Shown piece by piece: positions 34,320 to 43,351 of a stretch of 64,000 bases of DNA. The notes under the pieces are model-generated. The model did no database searches, was not told the DNA's origin, and saw only the letters and a program-made list of their open reading frames with translations. Source of the stretch: Streptomyces sp. M41(2017) (GTDB taxonomy: Bacteria; Actinomycetota; Actinomycetes; Streptomycetales; Streptomycetaceae); NCBI RefSeq assembly GCF_002078175.1, contig NZ_MWFK01000001.1, positions 4,650,001 through 4,714,000 on the forward strand, given 5' to 3'. Positions within the stretch are counted from its first letter, which is position 1. Every line of letters starts with the position of its first letter. The translations under genes and the position numbers were made by a program.

Positions 34320-35615
34320 ATGGGACAGCCGCACCGGGGTGACGAGGCCGCGAAGCCCCCATTGCGTGTCGGCATGGTCGGCTACGCGTTCATGGGCGCC
34401 GCCCACTCGCAGGGCTGGCGCACCGCGGGCCGCGTCTTCGACCTGCCGCTGCGCCCCGTGCTCGCCGCGGTCTGCGGCCGGGACGGGGCGGCGGTGCGGG
34501 CGATGGCCGACCGGCACGGCTGGGCGGCGGCCGAGACGGACTGGCGTGCGCTGATCGCCCGGGACGACGTCGACCTCGTCGACATCTGCACCCCCGGCGA
34601 CAGGCACGCCGAGATCGCGGTCGCCGCGCTGGCGGCGGGCAAGCACGTGCTGTGCGAGAAGCCCCTCGCGAACACGGTCGCCGAGGCGGAGACGATGGCC
34701 GCGGCGGCCGCGACGGCCCTCGAACACGGCCGGCTGTCCATGGTCGGCTTCAACTACCGCAGGCTGCCCGCCACGGCGCTCGCCCGCTCCATGGTCGCCG
34801 AGGGCCGCCTCGGAGCCCTCCGGCACGTACGGGTGACCTACCTCCAGGACTGGCTGGTCGACCCGGACTTCCCGCTCACCTGGCGGCTCCGCAAGGAGGT
34901 GGCCGGCTCGGGGGCGCTCGGGGACCTCGGCGCCCACATCATCGACCTCGCCCAGTTCCTGGCGGGCGAACCGCTCGGCGGCGTGTCCGCGCTCACCGAG
35001 ACGTTCGTGCGCAGCCGGCCGTGGCCCACGGGAGCGTCCAGCGGCCTGTCGGCCGTGCCGGAACCGGGCGGACCGGCGGGCGGCACCGGGGCGGCGGCCG
35101 CGGGTTCCGTACCCGGGACCGCCGCGGACGCGGCAGCCGTGGGCAGCGTCCACGGGCCCGGTCCGGGAGCCGTCACCGTCGACGACGCCGCGCTGTTCAC
35201 CGCCCGCTTCGCCTCCGGCGCCCTCGCCTCCTTCGAGGCCTCCCGCTTCGCCACCGGACGCAAGAACGCCCTGCGCATCGAACTCAACGGAGAGCGCGGC
35301 TCGTTGGCCTTCGACCTGGAGCGCCTCAACGAACTCTCCTACCACGACCACACCGAGCCCGCCACGCACGCCGGCTTCCGCCGCATCCTGGTCACCGAGC
35401 CCGACCACCCCTACCTCGACGCCTGGTGGCCGCCGGGCCACGGCCTCGGCTACGAGCACACCTTCGTGCACCAGGCCCGTGACCTGGTCCTGGCCGTCGC
35501 CGAAGGTCGTCCGCCCACCCCGTCCTTCGCCGACGGTCTCCAGGTGCAGCGCGTCCTCGCCGCGGTCGAGGAGAGCGCCGAGAAGAACTCCGTCTACACC
35601 CCCATCGCGGTCTGA
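34320..35615 (+). CDS. Gfo/Idh/MocA-family oxidoreductase
   Basis: A 431-residue NAD(P)-dependent sugar or inositol dehydrogenase. The N-terminal Rossmann fold begins RVGMVGYAFMGAAHSQGW, and the cofactor/active-site motif HVLCEKPLANTV holds the typical EKP. The C-terminal domain has GSGALGDLGAHIIDLAQFL. Residues about 235-280 are an unusual insert rich in Gly, Ala, Ser and Pro, absent from standard family members, so the protein is about 50 residues longer than usual. ATG 34320 has GAGGAGG upstream. It probably oxidises the imported sugar before the next enzyme acts. Confidence 0.91.
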   Translation: MGQPHRGDEAAKPPLRVGMVGYAFMGAAHSQGWRTAGRVFDLPLRPVLAAVCGRDGAAVRAMADRHGWAAAETDWRALIARDDVDLVDICTPGDRHAEIAVAALAAGKHVLCEKPLANTVAEAETMAAAAATALEHGRLSMVGFNYRRLPATALARSMVAEGRLGALRHVRVTYLQDWLVDPDFPLTWRLRKEVAGSGALGDLGAHIIDLAQFLAGEPLGGVSALTETFVRSRPWPTGASSGLSAVPEPGGPAGGTGAAAAGSVPGTAADAAAVGSVHGPGPGAVTVDDAALFTARFASGALASFEASRFATGRKNALRIELNGERGSLAFDLERLNELSYHDHTEPATHAGFRRILVTEPDHPYLDAWWPPGHGLGYEHTFVHQARDLVLAVAEGRPPTPSFADGLQVQRVLAAVEESAEKNSVYTPIAV

Positions 35616-35625
35616 GGAGGCCCCA

Positions 35626-36630
35626 ATGCCGCGCACCTTCACGCTGTTCACCGGCCAGTGGGCCGACCTGCCCCTCGAAGCGGTCTGCCGCCTGGCCCGC
35701 GACTTCGGCTACGACGGCCTCGAACTCGCCTGCTGGGGAGACCACTTCGAGGTCGACAAGGCGCTCGCCGACCCGGCCTACGTCGACTCCCGGCGCGCCC
35801 TGCTCGACAAGTACGGGCTGACCTGCCGGGCCATCTCCAACCACCTCGTCGGGCAGGCCGTCTGCGACGCCGTCATCGACGAACGCCACCGGGCCATCCT
35901 GCCCGCCCGCGTCTGGGGCGACGGCGAGGCGGAGGGCGTACGGCAGCGGGCCGCCGCCGAGATCGCCGACACCGCCCGGGCGGCCGCCACGCTCGGCGTC
36001 GACACCGTCATCGGCTTCACCGGCTCGGCGATCTGGCACCTCGTCGCGATGTTCCCGCCCGTCCCCGAGTCGATGATCGAGCGCGGCTACGAGGACTTCG
36101 CGACCCGCTGGAACCCGGTCCTCGACGTCTTCGACGCCGAGGGCGTCCGGTTCGCCCACGAGGTCCACCCCGGCGAGATCGCGTACGACTACTGGACCAC
36201 CCACCGGGCCCTGGCCGCCGTCGACCACCGGCCGGCCTTCGGCCTCAACTTCGACCCGTCCCACTTCGTGTGGCAGGACCTCGACCCGGTCGGTTTCCTC
36301 CACGACTTCCGCGACCGGATCTACCACGTCGACTGCAAGGAGGCACGCAAGCGCCTCGACGGCCGCAACGGCCGCCTCGGCTCCCATCTGCCCTGGGGCG
36401 ACCCGCGCCGCGGCTGGGACTTCGTCTCCGCGGGCCACGGCGACGTCCCCTGGGAGGACGTCTTCCGCATGCTGCGCTCCATCGGCTACACGGGACCGAT
36501 ATCGGTCGAGTGGGAGGACGCCGGGATGGACCGGCTCCAGGGCGCGCCCGAGGCGCTGAAGCGCCTGAAGGCCTACGACTTCGACCCGCCGTCGGCATCC
36601 TTCGACGCGGCCTTCGGAGGCAACGGCTAG
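35626..36630 (+). CDS. Sugar phosphate isomerase/epimerase (AP_endonuc_2 TIM barrel)
   Basis: A 334-residue xylose-isomerase-like TIM barrel. Metal-binding residues are in RFAHEVHPGEIAYD, GLNFDPSHFVWQD, YHVDCKEAR and GPISVEWEDAGMD. Relatives act as ketose epimerases, keto-inositol isomerases or dehydratases. Paired with the Gfo/Idh/MocA gene ten bases upstream and the ABC importer, it fits a route oxidising a monosaccharide or inositol to a 3-keto form and rearranging it. ATG 35626 has GAGGAGG upstream. It is the last gene of the operon before a strong terminator. Confidence 0.9.
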   Translation: MPRTFTLFTGQWADLPLEAVCRLARDFGYDGLELACWGDHFEVDKALADPAYVDSRRALLDKYGLTCRAISNHLVGQAVCDAVIDERHRAILPARVWGDGEAEGVRQRAAAEIADTARAAATLGVDTVIGFTGSAIWHLVAMFPPVPESMIERGYEDFATRWNPVLDVFDAEGVRFAHEVHPGEIAYDYWTTHRALAAVDHRPAFGLNFDPSHFVWQDLDPVGFLHDFRDRIYHVDCKEARKRLDGRNGRLGSHLPWGDPRRGWDFVSAGHGDVPWEDVFRMLRSIGYTGPISVEWEDAGMDRLQGAPEALKRLKAYDFDPPSASFDAAFGGNG

Positions 36631-36680
36631 ACGGGCGAGGGCGGTTGCCCGTCCACCGGCGTTCCGCCGGGAGCGCGACG

Positions 36681-36720
36681 TGAGGGGCCCTCCCGCCGGT
36701 ACGGCCGGGAGGGCCCCTCA
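36681..36720. terminator. Bidirectional terminator between sugar operon and OFA genes
   Basis: Perfect 15-bp arms (TGAGGGGCCCTCCCG and its complement) with a 10-base loop between two convergent operons. Confidence 0.8.
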
Positions 36721-36753
36721 CCTGTCGGGCCGCCCCGGTGCGGGCGGCCGTCC

Positions 36754-38160
36754 TCAGCCCACCGGTTGCGGCTGGGGCGACGAGGTGTCCGCCGTGCTGC
36801 GTCCCGGCTGCCTCAGCAGCAGGGCGATCGCGGCCGCCACCATGGAGATCCCGCCCGCCAGCGCGTACGCGCCGTTGTAGCCCCACGCCGCGACCACCAT
36901 CGAGCCGAGACCACCGCCGAACAGACCGCTGATCAGCTTGCCGCTGTACACCAGGCCGTAGTTGGTGGCGTTGTAGTTCTCGCCGAAGTAGTCCGGGGTC
37001 AACGCCGCGAACATCGGATAGAACGCGCCGCCGCCGAACCCGGAGAGGAAGGCGAAGAACAGGAACAGCGCCTCGCTGTGGATGTCACCGGCCCAGATCA
37101 CGCCGAACTGCGCGAGCCCGAGGACCACGATGACGAACACCAGGGACTGCTTGCGGCCCCAGGTGTCGGACAGCCAGCCCACCACACCCCGGCCGACGCC
37201 GTTGATGACCGCCATCACGCCCATCGACGACGCCGCCACCAACGGGCCGAAGCCCACCTCCTTCGCGAAGTCGACCTGGAAGGAGATGCCGAAGATCGAC
37301 ACGCCCGCGGTCATCACCAGCGCGACCCACATCAGGGGGAGCATCCCGGTCCTGATGGCCTCCTTGGGCGTGTACTGCTTCACCGCCGGAGGGTTCTTCG
37401 CGAGGCTCGCGGCCCCCTTCGCGCTGCCGCCGTACGTCAGCGGATCGATGTCCGCCGGCCACCAGTTCTTCGGCGGGTCCTTGAAGAAGAACGCGGAGAC
37501 GAACACCACGACCATCACGTAGACCCCGATGAGGTCGAGCACCCGGTGGTAGTTGGCCGTGTCGAAGGCGTAGTTGAAGATGAAGATGAACGGCAGCGAC
37601 CCATAGGCGAAGCCGCCGTTCACGAACCCCGTCTTCGCGCCCCGACGTTCGGGGAACCACTTGCCGACCATGTTGATGCAGGTCGCGTACACCAGCCCGG
37701 AACCGAGCCCGCCGATCACGCCGAAGCCGAGGATGGCCAGCAGCACGTTGCCGAGGTGCGACAGGGCGAGGAAGCCGATCGCGCACATCACCGAGCCCAC
37801 GTACATCGCCCTGCGGGCCGTGAGGATGCCCTTCTCCCGCAGCCAGCCCGCCGGGAACGCGATGCCCGCCTGGAAGAACACCCAGACGCTCAGGATCCAG
37901 AAGGTGTTGCTCTGCGTCCAGCCGTGCGCGTGCGACAGGGTGTCCTCGGCCGAGCCGAAGGCGTACTCGAAGACACTGATCGCCATCATGGCCGCCCACG
38001 GCAGGTACACCATGAACTTCCGTGAGTGGCCGAGGATGTCCCGGTCGCTCTCGCCGATCCGGTAGACCCGGCCCCGGGGGTCGGTGACCTCCCGGTAGGC
38101 ACGCCGGGGGGTGCCGGAGTCGTCCGGCCGGTCCTTCGCCGCCATGGGTTCCGCCGTCAT
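36754..38160 (-). CDS. OFA-family MFS transporter, tandem copy B
   Basis: A 468-residue 12-TM MFS transporter of the oxalate/formate antiporter family. It shares with its neighbour the N-terminal EVTDPRGRVYRIGESDRDIL, the INMVGKWFPERRGAKTGFVN loop, a PPAVKQYTPKEA cytoplasmic stretch and the MFAALTPDYFGENYNATNYG motif. ATG 38160 shares one base with the stop of copy A, so the two are translated together. The pair most likely moves oxalate and formate for the Frc pathway encoded just upstream on the same strand. Whether the copies form a heteromer or differ in substrate is unknown. Confidence 0.9.
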   Translation of the reverse strand: MTAEPMAAKDRPDDSGTPRRAYREVTDPRGRVYRIGESDRDILGHSRKFMVYLPWAAMMAISVFEYAFGSAEDTLSHAHGWTQSNTFWILSVWVFFQAGIAFPAGWLREKGILTARRAMYVGSVMCAIGFLALSHLGNVLLAILGFGVIGGLGSGLVYATCINMVGKWFPERRGAKTGFVNGGFAYGSLPFIFIFNYAFDTANYHRVLDLIGVYVMVVVFVSAFFFKDPPKNWWPADIDPLTYGGSAKGAASLAKNPPAVKQYTPKEAIRTGMLPLMWVALVMTAGVSIFGISFQVDFAKEVGFGPLVAASSMGVMAVINGVGRGVVGWLSDTWGRKQSLVFVIVVLGLAQFGVIWAGDIHSEALFLFFAFLSGFGGGAFYPMFAALTPDYFGENYNATNYGLVYSGKLISGLFGGGLGSMVVAAWGYNGAYALAGGISMVAAAIALLLRQPGRSTADTSSPQPQPVG

Positions 38161-39548
38161 CACGCCATCTCCTCGCCGAGCGGGTGCGGATTGGGAACGA
38201 TGCTCCGGGCCTGCGGTCGGTCCGGCGCCTTGAGGAACAGAGCCAGTACGGCGGACGCCAGTCCGACGGACCCGGCCAGCACGAAGGCCCCGTGGTAGTC
38301 CCACGCGCCCACGACGACCGCGCCCATCCCGGAACCCACCAGGCCCGAGATCAGCTTCGAGCTGTAGACCATGCCGTAGTTGGACGCGTTGTTGTTCTCA
38401 CCGAAGTAGTCCGCCGTCATCGCCGCGAACAGCGGGAAGATCGCGCCGCCGCCGAAGCCGGAGACCATGGAGCAGAACAGGAAGAACGGCATGCTGCCCA
38501 TCTGGCCGGAGATCAGCACCCCGAACTGTGCGGTGCCCAGCACCAGACACACGATGATCAGCGTGTGCCGGCGGCCGGCCCGGTCGGAGATCCAGCCGAT
38601 CACGCCGCGCCCGGTGCCGTTGACGATGGCCTTCAGGGACATCGCCGTGGCCACGATCCCGCCCGCGAAGCCCATGTCCTTGCCGAACGGCACCTGGAAG
38701 GCGATGCCGAAGATGTTGATCCCGGCCGTGCACAGCAGACAGAACCACATCATCCACAGAACGGGGGTACGCGCCGCCTCCCTCGGGGTGTACTGCTTCA
38801 CGGCGGGCGGGTTCTTCTTCAGCGCCCGGCGGATCTTCGGGTCGTCCGACACCTTCAGCGGATCCACGTGCGCCGGCCACCAGCCCTTCGGCGGGTCCTT
38901 GAAGAACCAGCCGGCCACCGCGACGATCGCGCAGCACAGCAGACCGACGCCCACCAGCACGCCCCGGTAGTTGCCCAGGTCCATGTACGAGGTGAACAGG
39001 AACACGAAGGGCACGGACCCGTAGGCGAAACCGCCGTTGACGAAGCCCGTCTTGCCGCCCTTGCGCTCCGGATACCACTTGCCGACCATGTTCACGCAGG
39101 TCGCGTAGACGAGACCGGCCCCGATGCCGCTGCACACGCCGAAGCCGAGATAGGCGATCGCCACATGGGGCGCGAACGCCAGCGCCAGATAGCCGAGCAG
39201 CGTGCCCAGCGCCCCCAGCAGCATCGCCGTACGGGCCGGCAGCCGCCCGCTCTCGCGCAGCTGCCCGGCGGGGAAGGCCACGGCCGCCTGGAAGAAGATC
39301 CAGACGCCCATCAGCCAGAAGATGTGTCCGCTGCTCCACAGATGCGCGTCGTGCAGCGTGTCCTCCGCCGAGGTGAACGCGTACTCGGCGGAACTGATGC
39401 CCATCATGCCCGCCCAGGGCAGGAGGACCATCCACTTGCGTGTGCGGCCCATGATGTCGACGTCGGACTCGCCGACGCGGTACACCCGGCCGCCCGGATC
39501 CGTCACCTCTTGGTAGGGGACGGAGGTCGAATAGTCGGTGGTTGTCAT
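38160..39548 (-). CDS. OFA-family MFS transporter, tandem copy A
   Basis: A 462-residue 12-TM MFS transporter, clearly paralogous to the next gene along its whole length (EVTDPGGRVYRVGESDVDIM, then VNMVGKWYPERKGGKTGFVN, PPAVKQYTPREAARTPVLWM, MTADYFGENNNASNYG). The N-terminal tail TTTDYSTSVPYQEVTD is cytoplasmic. ATG 39548 is the only sensible start. The copies are tandem duplicates that have diverged in the central loop. Both follow frc in the same direction with about 165 bp and a weak hairpin between. Confidence 0.9.
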   Translation of the reverse strand: MTTTDYSTSVPYQEVTDPGGRVYRVGESDVDIMGRTRKWMVLLPWAGMMGISSAEYAFTSAEDTLHDAHLWSSGHIFWLMGVWIFFQAAVAFPAGQLRESGRLPARTAMLLGALGTLLGYLALAFAPHVAIAYLGFGVCSGIGAGLVYATCVNMVGKWYPERKGGKTGFVNGGFAYGSVPFVFLFTSYMDLGNYRGVLVGVGLLCCAIVAVAGWFFKDPPKGWWPAHVDPLKVSDDPKIRRALKKNPPAVKQYTPREAARTPVLWMMWFCLLCTAGINIFGIAFQVPFGKDMGFAGGIVATAMSLKAIVNGTGRGVIGWISDRAGRRHTLIIVCLVLGTAQFGVLISGQMGSMPFFLFCSMVSGFGGGAIFPLFAAMTADYFGENNNASNYGMVYSSKLISGLVGSGMGAVVVGAWDYHGAFVLAGSVGLASAVLALFLKAPDRPQARSIVPNPHPLGEEMA

Positions 39549-39631
39549 GTCGGTCCAGCACCCCTTGCGTCGAAAGATCTGGTCAGCGCCCCCTGCCAAA
39601 TGCCTTTCGTGCGCTCACGGGTCCCGGGGCC

Positions 39632-39652
39632 GGCCGACGCGCACCGTCGGCC
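39632..39652 (-). terminator. Hairpin between frc and the OFA pair
   Basis: GGCCGACG and CGTCGGCC, perfect 8-bp arms with a 5-base loop, 61 bases after the frc stop on the minus strand. It may be an attenuating rather than complete terminator. Confidence 0.4.
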
Positions 39653-39712
39653 GTCCCCGCGCACACTCATGTCATCGACGCGCCCCCCAACAGCAGGTAC
39701 GGACAGGCCATC

Positions 39713-40945
39713 TCAGATCACCCCGGTGGACTGGAGCAGCCGCAGTTCCTCGTCGCCCAGGCCGAGTTCGCCGACGTAGATCTCCGCGTTGTGCTCACCG
39801 AGGAGCGGGGAGGCGGTGATCTCGACGGGGGAGTCGGAGAGCTTCAGCGGGTTGCCGACGGTGACGTAGGACCCGCGCTCGGGATGCTCGACCTCGACGA
39901 CCATCTCGTTGGCGGCGAGGGAGGAGTCCTCGATGATCTCCCGGGTGGACAGGATCGGCCCGCACGGGATGTTCTCGGCGTTGAGCCGTTCCAGCACCTC
40001 CCACTTGGGCAGGGTGCTGGTCCACTCCTCGATGAGCTGGAACATCTTGGCCAGCTTCGGCAGCCGGGCCTGCGGGGTGGACCACTCGGGGTCGTCGGCG
40101 AGTTCGGGCCGGCCGATCAGCCGGGTCAGCGGCTGCCAGCCGGCCGGCTGGACGATGACGTACACGTAGTCGTTGGGCCCGCCGGGCGCGCAGCGTACGG
40201 CCCAGCCGGGCTGTCCGCCGCCGGAGGCGTTCCCGGACCGGGGCACCTCGTCCCCGAAGTCCTCGTTCGGATACTCGGCGAGCGGTCCGTGCGCGAGGCG
40301 CTGCTGGTCGCGCAGTTTGACCCGGCAGAGGTTCAGGACGGCGTGCTGCATCGCGACGTTGACGCGCTGCCCGCGGCCGGTGCGGGTGCGCTGCAGCAGG
40401 GCCGCGAGGACGGCGGCGACGGCGTGGATGCCGGTGCCGGAGTCCCCGATCTGCGCGCCGGTCGCCATCGGCGGGCCGTCCTCGAAGCCGGTGGTGGCCA
40501 TGGACCCGCCCATGGCCTGCGCGACCACCTCGTAGGCCTTGAAGGCGGTGTACGGACCGTCCCCGAAGCCCTTGATGGACGCGTAGACGATCCGCGGGTT
40601 GATCTCGCGGATCCGGTCCCAGGTGAAGCCCATCCGGTCGACGGCGCCGGGGCCGAAGTTCTCCACCATGACGTCCGAGCGGCGGATCAGCTCGGTCAGG
40701 AGCTGCTTGCCGCGCTCCGTCTTGGTGTTGAGCGTGATGCTGCGCTTGTTGCTGTTGAGCATCGTGAAGTAGAGGGAGTCGGCGTCCGGGATGTCCCGCA
40801 GCTGGGTGCGGGTGATGTCCCCGGCCGGCGCTTCCAGCTTGACCACGTCGGCGCCGAGCCACGCCATCAACTGGGTCGCCGAGGGACCGGACTGAACGTG
40901 TGTCATGTCGAGCACGCGGATGCCTTCGAGAGCCTTGGTCGTCAC
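39713..40945 (-). CDS. frc: Formyl-CoA:oxalate CoA-transferase
   Basis: A 410-residue class III CoA-transferase that moves CoA from formyl-CoA (or another donor) to oxalate, giving oxalyl-CoA. It matches Frc more closely than general CaiB-type enzymes: VENFGPGAVDRMGFTWDRI, the catalytic Asp at about 168 in ATGAQIGDSGTG, VAMQHAVLNLCRVKLRDQQR and the glycine loop SGNASGGGQPGW that gates the Frc active site. GTG 40945 has GAGGTG upstream. It is divergent from the SucC-like gene over 168 bp holding a GntR-type palindrome. No oxalyl-CoA decarboxylase gene is in the window. Confidence 0.92.
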   Translation of the reverse strand: MTTKALEGIRVLDMTHVQSGPSATQLMAWLGADVVKLEAPAGDITRTQLRDIPDADSLYFTMLNSNKRSITLNTKTERGKQLLTELIRRSDVMVENFGPGAVDRMGFTWDRIREINPRIVYASIKGFGDGPYTAFKAYEVVAQAMGGSMATTGFEDGPPMATGAQIGDSGTGIHAVAAVLAALLQRTRTGRGQRVNVAMQHAVLNLCRVKLRDQQRLAHGPLAEYPNEDFGDEVPRSGNASGGGQPGWAVRCAPGGPNDYVYVIVQPAGWQPLTRLIGRPELADDPEWSTPQARLPKLAKMFQLIEEWTSTLPKWEVLERLNAENIPCGPILSTREIIEDSSLAANEMVVEVEHPERGSYVTVGNPLKLSDSPVEITASPLLGEHNAEIYVGELGLGDEELRLLQSTGVI

Positions 40946-41017
40946 AGGTCACCTCACTTGTCCGTTGCCTTGGGCCGCCCATGGTGCCGCCGGTGGTCGG
41001 ACCCCACCCGGCACATT

Positions 41018-41043
41018 GCATACAGTCGACGAATACTGTATGA
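41018..41043. promoter_or_regulatory. GntR-type operator in the frc/sucC divergent region
   Basis: GAATAC-T-GTATGA at 41031-41043 matches 11 of 13 positions of the perfect site found at 57449. A half site GCATACAG lies just upstream at 41018-41025. The location between two divergent operons would let one regulator control both. Confidence 0.6.
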
Positions 41044-41113
41044 AGATTGTTATCCCGCATCCGCTGGGTGATGTCCAGAGGTCGCGCACCACTTTCAGGA
41101 CAGGAGCGGAAAC

Positions 41114-42244
41114 ATGGACCTGTACGAGCACCAGGCGCGGGAACTCCTCGCGGAACACGGCATCTCGGTGCCACCCGCCGGCATCACGGACTCGCCGCGG
41201 GAGGCCCGCGCCATCGCCCGCCGGCTCGGCGGACCGGCCGTCATCAAGGCACAGGTCAGGGCCGGCGGGCGCGGCAAGGCCGGCGGCGTCCGGTTCGCGG
41301 CCGACACGGCCGAGGCGGAGCTGATGACCCGGCGGATCCTCGGCACGGACATCAAGGGACACCCCGTCCGCACCGTGATGCTGGCCCGACCCGTCGACAT
41401 CGACGCCGAGTTCTACGTCGCGTACGTCCTCGACCGCACCCGCGGACAGTTCCTCGCCGTCCTCTCCACCGAGGGCGGCACGGACATCGAGGAGGTGGCC
41501 GCGACCCGGCCCGAGGCGGTGACCCGCGTCCCCGTCGACCCGGCGGAGGGCGTCACCCCGGCGAAGGCGGCCGGCATCGTCCGGGCGGCCGGACTCCCCG
41601 CGCGGGCCGCCGACGTCCTCGTACGCCTCTGGCACGTGCTCGTCCGCGAGGACGCCCTCCTCGTCGAGGTGAACCCCCTCGCCCTCACCGCCCAGGGCAG
41701 GCTCACGGCCCTCGACGCCAAGATCACCCTCGACGACAACGCAGGCTTCCGCCGGGCCCGGAGGGGCGAGGGGGGCGCCCCGCACGACGACCCCCTGGAG
41801 GCGTCCGCCGCGGCCAGAGGACTCACCTACGTGAAACTGGACGGCGAGGTCGGCGTCATCGGCAACGGCGCGGGCCTCGTCATGTCCACCCTCGACGTGA
41901 TCGCGGGCTGCGGCGCCCGCCCGGCGAACTTCCTCGACATCGGCGGCGGAGCCTCCGCCCGGGTCATGTCCGACGGCCTCTCCGTCGTCCTGCCCGACCC
42001 GGACGTCAAAGCCGTCCTCGTCAACGTCTTCGGCGGCATCACCGCCTGCGACGCCGTCGCCGACGGCATCGTGGCGGCCCTCGACACCCTGCGGCCCACC
42101 AAGCCGATCGTCGTCCGGCTCGACGGCAACAACGCCGCACGCGGCCACACCGTCCTCGACGACCGCGCGCACCCGCTCGTGCACCGGGCCACCACCATGG
42201 ACGACGCCGCCCGCCGCGCCGCCCACCTCGCCAACACCACCTGA
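41114..42244 (+). CDS. ADP-forming CoA ligase beta subunit (SucC-like)
   Basis: A 376-residue ATP-grasp protein matching the succinyl-CoA synthetase beta subunit: MDLYEHQARELLAEHGI, IKAQVRAGGRGKAGGVRF, NPLALTAQGRLTALDAKI and the C-terminal NVFGGITACDAVADGIV with its G-G-I loop. The family converts an acyl-CoA, ADP and phosphate to the acid, CoA and ATP, reversibly. It is most likely a second, specialised copy because it sits in the oxalate locus, divergent from frc and under the same palindrome. It could supply a CoA donor or harvest energy from a CoA ester. ATG 41114 has CAGGAG upstream. Confidence 0.9.
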   Translation: MDLYEHQARELLAEHGISVPPAGITDSPREARAIARRLGGPAVIKAQVRAGGRGKAGGVRFAADTAEAELMTRRILGTDIKGHPVRTVMLARPVDIDAEFYVAYVLDRTRGQFLAVLSTEGGTDIEEVAATRPEAVTRVPVDPAEGVTPAKAAGIVRAAGLPARAADVLVRLWHVLVREDALLVEVNPLALTAQGRLTALDAKITLDDNAGFRRARRGEGGAPHDDPLEASAAARGLTYVKLDGEVGVIGNGAGLVMSTLDVIAGCGARPANFLDIGGGASARVMSDGLSVVLPDPDVKAVLVNVFGGITACDAVADGIVAALDTLRPTKPIVVRLDGNNAARGHTVLDDRAHPLVHRATTMDDAARRAAHLANTT

Positions 42245-42255
42245 AGGAGCGGGAC

Positions 42256-43182
42256 ATGGCCGTCTTCCTCACCAAGGAGTCCAAAGTCCTCGTGCAGGGC
42301 ATGACCGGAGCCGAGGGCATGCGGCACACCCGCCGCATGCTCGCGGCCGGCACCGACGTCGTCGGCGGCGTCAACCCCCGCAAGGCGGGCCGGACCGTCC
42401 GCTTCGACGTCCCCCAGAACCCCGCGGGCCTCGGCACCGCGCACCGGTCCGTCCCCGTCTTCGGGTCGGTGCGCGAGGGCGTCGAGGCGACCGGGGCGGA
42501 CGTCAGCGTCGTCTTCGTGCCGCCCGCCTTCGCCAGGGCCGCCGTCGAGGAGGCGGCCGACGCCGGCACCGGCCTCGTCGTCGTCATCACCGAAGGCATC
42601 CCCGTCCACGACGCGGTCGCCTTCCGCGCCCACGCCGCCGAACGGGGCACCCGCGTCGTCGGCCCCAACTGCCCCGGCCTGATCACCCCCGGACAGTCCA
42701 ACGCGGGCATCATCCCCGCCGACATCGCCGGACCGGGACCCATCGGCCTGGTCTCCAAGTCCGGCACCCTCACCTACCAGCTCATGCACGAGCTGCGGGA
42801 CATCGGCTTCTCCACCTGCGTGGGCATCGGCGGAGACCCCGTCGTCGGCACCAGCCACATCGACTGCCTCGCCGCCTTCCAGGACGACCCCGACACCGAA
42901 CTCGTCGTCCTCATCGGGGAGATCGGCGGCGACGCCGAGGAACGGGCAGCCGCCTTCGTCCGCGACCACGTCACCAAACCCGTCGTCGGCTACGTCGCCG
43001 GATTCACCGCCCCCGAGGGCAGGACCATGGGCCACGCGGGCGCCATCGTCTCCGGCTCCTCGGGCACCGCCCGGGCCAAGAAGGAGGCACTGGAGGCCGC
43101 CGGCATACCCGTCGGCGGCACCCCGACCGAGACGGCCCGGCTGGTCCGCGCCCGGCTCGGCAACCCCGCCCGGCCCGCCTGA
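42256..43182 (+). CDS. ADP-forming CoA ligase alpha subunit (SucD-like)
   Basis: A 308-residue partner of the preceding gene. The CoA-binding N-terminus reads VLVQGMTGAEGMRHTRRML and GGVNPRKAG; the ligase domain has VVGPNCPGLITPGQSNAGII. The phosphorylated histidine is His260 in GRTMGHAGAIVSG. The usual substrate-discriminating loops look conserved, but succinate versus oxalate or formate cannot be decided by eye. ATG 42256 lies 11 bp after the beta-subunit stop, with AAGGAG in between, so the two subunits are co-expressed. Confidence 0.9.
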   Translation: MAVFLTKESKVLVQGMTGAEGMRHTRRMLAAGTDVVGGVNPRKAGRTVRFDVPQNPAGLGTAHRSVPVFGSVREGVEATGADVSVVFVPPAFARAAVEEAADAGTGLVVVITEGIPVHDAVAFRAHAAERGTRVVGPNCPGLITPGQSNAGIIPADIAGPGPIGLVSKSGTLTYQLMHELRDIGFSTCVGIGGDPVVGTSHIDCLAAFQDDPDTELVVLIGEIGGDAEERAAAFVRDHVTKPVVGYVAGFTAPEGRTMGHAGAIVSGSSGTARAKKEALEAAGIPVGGTPTETARLVRARLGNPARPA

Positions 43183-43191
43183 CCCGACGTG

Positions 43192-43240
43192 ACCTCACTC
43201 ATAGTCGATGTGAGGTGACTCCCGGAAACCGCGCCACCTC
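43192..43240. promoter_or_regulatory. ACCTCAC inverted repeat and extra box before the aldehyde dehydrogenase gene
   Basis: ACCTCAC (43192-43198) and GTGAGGT (43210-43216) are perfect 7-bp arms with an 11-bp spacer. A third CACCTCAC copy follows near 43233-43240. This cluster of one inverted and one direct repeat is about 110-160 bp upstream of the start and is probably a regulator-binding region separate from the GntR motif. Confidence 0.45.
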
Positions 43241-43351
43241 ACTACCTTCCCCTTACCCGGCGCGACGCCTGTTCGCGCCGGCCCGGGCGACCCGCCGCAG
43301 GGCGGACGCCGGGCCCCCGCCCCCGACTGTGCACCGAGAGCGGAGACACCC

